A stretch of 64,000 nt of DNA from Acanthopleura granulata (lineage: Eukaryota > Mollusca > Polyplacophora > Chitonida > Chitonidae), in NCBI GenBank assembly GCA_016165875.1, contig JABBOT010000029.1, positions 806,001 through 870,000 of the forward strand, in the 5' to 3' direction. The notes under the pieces were generated by a model that was not told where the DNA came from, did no database searches, and saw only the letters and a list, made by a program, of their open reading frames with translations. The stretch's first letter is position 1; the number at the start of each line of letters is the position of its first letter. A program made the translations under genes and the position numbers. Below, piece by piece: positions 60,792 to 64,000 of the stretch.

Positions 60792-63167
60792 TTAGAGAGT
60801 ACTGTTGGCAAGAGATTGGGTACAGTTGCACTTGGGTGTGTCGACAGGACTGATTGGCTGCTGAAATTGTATGAGGACGATGAAGTACGTGATGAAGGCT
60901 CCGGCAATCTGTAGACCAGAAACAGAAAAATCAGCTGGATGTGTTTCCGGACTGAGAAGTATGACATGGACCCACCGGCAACCCGCAATATGGTGACAGT
61001 GTTTGTCATCGGTAGTGAAACATTCCATATAAGCAAAGTGAAAGAAAAGAAATCAGAAGGTTTAAATATACTAAAGTACATGTATTTTTTACTGCCTTAA
61101 CGCTAAAATTTAATCACATATTTAAAATAGTACAATATTGTTTCAACAAAGCCTCTTAAAATATGCAACGCAACCGCCTTGAAGAATTAAAAGCAATTCC
61201 AATTTGTCCACTGGTCCTAATCCTGATATGCAAGATAATTTTCTTAGAGCATTGAAGTAAGAGCGCAATAGGCACAGAGCATTCACAGTGCAATATATCT
61301 GTTCTCAATCGAGTTATACGCGTTGATTTTTAAATTCAAATCTTTCATTGAAAATGGAAAGAAAACAATAGTTACAACGGTACCTCTGTCAAAAATGCCT
61401 GTGTGTAATAACTCAAGCAAGTAGAAAATACAATGTTACTTTTCAGTAACACGTAGGCGAAATCCTGTCTACATATTTGTCTTTTCCTTTAAGATGTTTG
61501 TGTTTCTCAAAACAAAGAATTTTACCGTCAGAATTGTTGGTTTGTCAATCACAAACATATCCAAAGCTGTCAGCCCGATAGAATCTCCAGTCAGTTTGTT
61601 CAGGAACATATTCATCTAAAAATGGCAAATCATGTGACAATTAAGTTACTGTTTAATTCCAACGTCGTAAGTCTAATCATAGCTTAAATGGGCATGGTCG
61701 CCCAAATATTAGGTATTTTCATGTTATTACAGAATGACATAAGTATTAAGTATTTTTCTCAAGAAGTAAAATTTACAGGCTTTTCTTTATCCCCACCATC
61801 AGCATTGTATGCTAAATGAATATCTAAAAAGAACAACAACTAAACACTGAAAACTCCACACTCTGCCAGAATATTTAAATGAGGCCTGACAATTCTGTGG
61901 AAATGGGGCCTGCGTACAGCGCTCAATAAACTTCATATATAAAGAAAACTGGCTGATAACAGCGTGAATGAAGGCCTTACGGTCAAGTAGAGGCGTAAAA
62001 GTGAGCTCAGCAGGTTGACAAGCAGGTCTGGAATTGTAATTGCTACAAAACTACTGCTTGATACGTTGGTGCAAATGTTTTGTTTGTGGCGGTGTTAACG
62101 TCAAAAAGACACACGTTTCTGACTCCTAGTTTAACGAGAAGATTATTGGTAACCTTTTCTCAGTGCTGTATAAGCTGCTACGCTCTGCATGTATCCGCGA
62201 GTTAATTTCAGCGTGAGTGATTTGGATTATGAACGAACTTCAAAACTTCGTTAAGACCACGCAATCAGAATTTGTTTAAAAATCCAACGTTTGGGCGACT
62301 GTGACTCTTTAAAATCTATAACTGAAGCCAATAGTCTTTCGCAGTGGTTGAACTGAAAGCTGTCACGTCATCGCCACTAAAATTAGACGCCACATAGCGA
62401 TTTAGAATTAGAAGGAGCATTACCAGTGGAAGCATTACTACGTAAAATCTGACGTAACATTACCACCTGGAATCAGATGCAACGTGATCTTATAAAATCA
62501 GGTGCAATCTTACCAAATATAATCTCATGTGTTATAACCCATTAAAATCTGAAAGTAAACAATATGTATTGAACAAATATAAGTTTATAACTTATTTATT
62601 TGTAAGATTGTTTTACGTCGCACTAAATACCCTTTTTACTTAGGACCCATACCATGGCGGCCAGTTTTTTATGCATGGAGAAAGCCGAATAACTGCGAGC
62701 TTTTCCCCCTTTGTCATACCCCATATAGGTGGAAAGCAAGTGGTGTCGGGCGAACTTCGTGGAAGACCACACAAGGCCCTGACAACAATTGGAGGGAGGG
62801 ACGGAGGGAGTTCATGTTTGTTTTTAACAATGAATACCGTAGTGTAAAAGCAAACACGCATTGTGGTTTAATTTCTGTGTAGAATTTCTATTTGTCAGAC
62901 TTAAGGAAAATGTGTGGAAAATAAAAGGCTCGTGTGACCAAATGAAAACCGCAACATGCATTGGACGATTTAGGCCGCCTGAGAAATGAGTTTTTGACAG
63001 GTGATATTTGCCTTTGATCATTTGATCAAATGATAATTCGGTGGACACCTTGGGAGTCCTCTTGGGTCAGATGATATTTTTCGGTGGGTATTTCTTACCT
63101 GAAGGGAAAACTTGGGTGACGTGTCCTGTATTCTGATGTTGTGGATCGTCTTGATGGGAGCGTGAGC
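60792..63167 (-). CDS. Receptor E: gustatory-receptor-like chemoreceptor, exons 2-4 only (5' end outside window)
   Basis: Exons: 63099-63167 (69 nt, AHAPIKTIHNIRIQDTSPKF then SLQ), 61526-61615 (90 nt, MNMFLNKLTGDSIGL, ALDMFVIDKPTILT) and 60792-60908 (38 codons and stop, IAGAFITYFIVLIQFQQ). All borders are AG..GT and phase 0, matching loci B-D. The TYxxxxxQF motif is intact. No stop or frameshift is seen. The large first exon must lie beyond 64000, as intron 1 fills 63168-64000. Intron 2 shares a paralogous block with 36400-37400. Unlike C and D there are no extra TM7 exon copies. Likely a functional receptor, pending exon 1. Confidence 0.82.
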
Positions 63168-64000
63168 CTGACGAAAGAAGGAACACAGGTTGATTGACTC
63201 GTTCTAGTAGCCATAGATTTACTCATTTCTTGATTTTTTTATTCGGTTATCAATTGATAATTACAATGGTCAACATTACATATGTATCGACTTTCCAAAG
63301 GGTGGATACATGGATTTGTGAGCCTGAAGAGAAAAGCAATATCGACGCAGTTCAGTCGACTTTCCAAAGGGCTAATACATGCATTTGTGAACGCAAAGGC
63401 AATATGGACCGACTCCACAGCCCCATGTATTCACCGATTTGAAAAGCCTGTATTTTTGTATTAGGCATATATGTATATATGCATAATCAAAATAAAAAAA
63501 AAAAGAGAGAGAGAGAGAGAGAAAGAACGACGACGATGATAGTGTGGTGGTACTTGGGTTTTGTTCTAACTTTTCATGTAAATATTTCAAAGGTAAAAAC
63601 CTGCCACAATTCTGGCGAACATGTGTTTTGTCCATCACGCCCCAGAATCAAAAAGCTGTCTTAGACTTAAGTCAGTTTTGATCTTCGCTTCAAAACGGCA
63701 CAAAGCGCTAAAATTGTGACTAACCTGTAGAATTTGTATTCTAACGCTGTTTTGAACTTTCATGGCAACAGTGAACAATACCACAAGGTAAGATAATTAA
63801 TTCTGACTTTAGTCTAACACACCTTAGCTCTATGATCCTGGAGCAAGTAGGCTCTCAGCAATACCCACGCACGCCATTTTGAATTAAAAAAAAAACGACA
63901 GATGTCGTGGACGGATTTGTGCTTCTTTCCACATTTCAGGTGATCGGTTACCGACGGTAAAGAGCTAAAAGAGATGGGAATAGCTAAAGGTCAAGATTTT
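63168..64000. other. Intron 1 of receptor E, with a GA microsatellite
   Basis: No exon was seen. An A-run followed by (GA)n lies at about 63495-63522. A short direct repeat CGACTTTCCAAAGGG recurs near 63288 and 63357. Confidence 0.5.

Overview
This is AT-rich, intron-rich eukaryotic DNA, most likely from a mollusc and probably a bivalve. The grounds are the abundant tRNA-derived SINEs, whose core and AAATA-repeat tail I recall from bivalve genomes, and the spliced lophotrochozoan-style genes. The species cannot be named from the sequence alone.

The backbone of the window is a head-to-tail, minus-strand cluster of chemoreceptor genes of the gustatory-receptor-like (GRL, insect Gr/Or-type 7TM) family. 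Each gene has one large 5' exon (about 353-358 codons) followed by three short C-terminal exons of 23, 30 and 32-46 codons. All three introns are phase 0, and the last exon carries the TYxxxxxQF signature. From left to right the loci are: A, a truncated pseudogene (5879-8031); B, apparently intact (26058-29123); F, a remnant (32160-32587); C (39191-43387); D (45741-52984); and E, exons 2-4 only, with exon 1 beyond the right edge (60792-63167). C and D lie in a direct tandem segmental duplication (37788-44308 and 44310-53910). They are nearly identical except for two short clusters of amino-acid changes in hydrophobic segments. Both carry extra decayed copies of the TM7 exon in front of the real one.

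Other genes are the first exon of a sepiapterin-reductase-like short-chain dehydrogenase (794-1061), and a 10-kb multi-exon gene at 14074-24208 with C2H2 fingers, a transposase-like middle and a SAM-like C-terminal region. The second gene is broken by several stops and frameshifts. A hAT-like transposase pseudogene (about 49.3-51.1 kb) has landed in intron 1 of receptor D.

The rest is repeats. A 52-bp minisatellite (8.0-9.8 kb) is fused to the broken exon of receptor A, and a shorter relative (30.5-30.95 kb) lies upstream of receptor B. There are two SINE families, several long inverted-repeat (foldback/MITE-like) elements and a number of local tandem duplications. No rRNA, true tRNA or CRISPR is seen.
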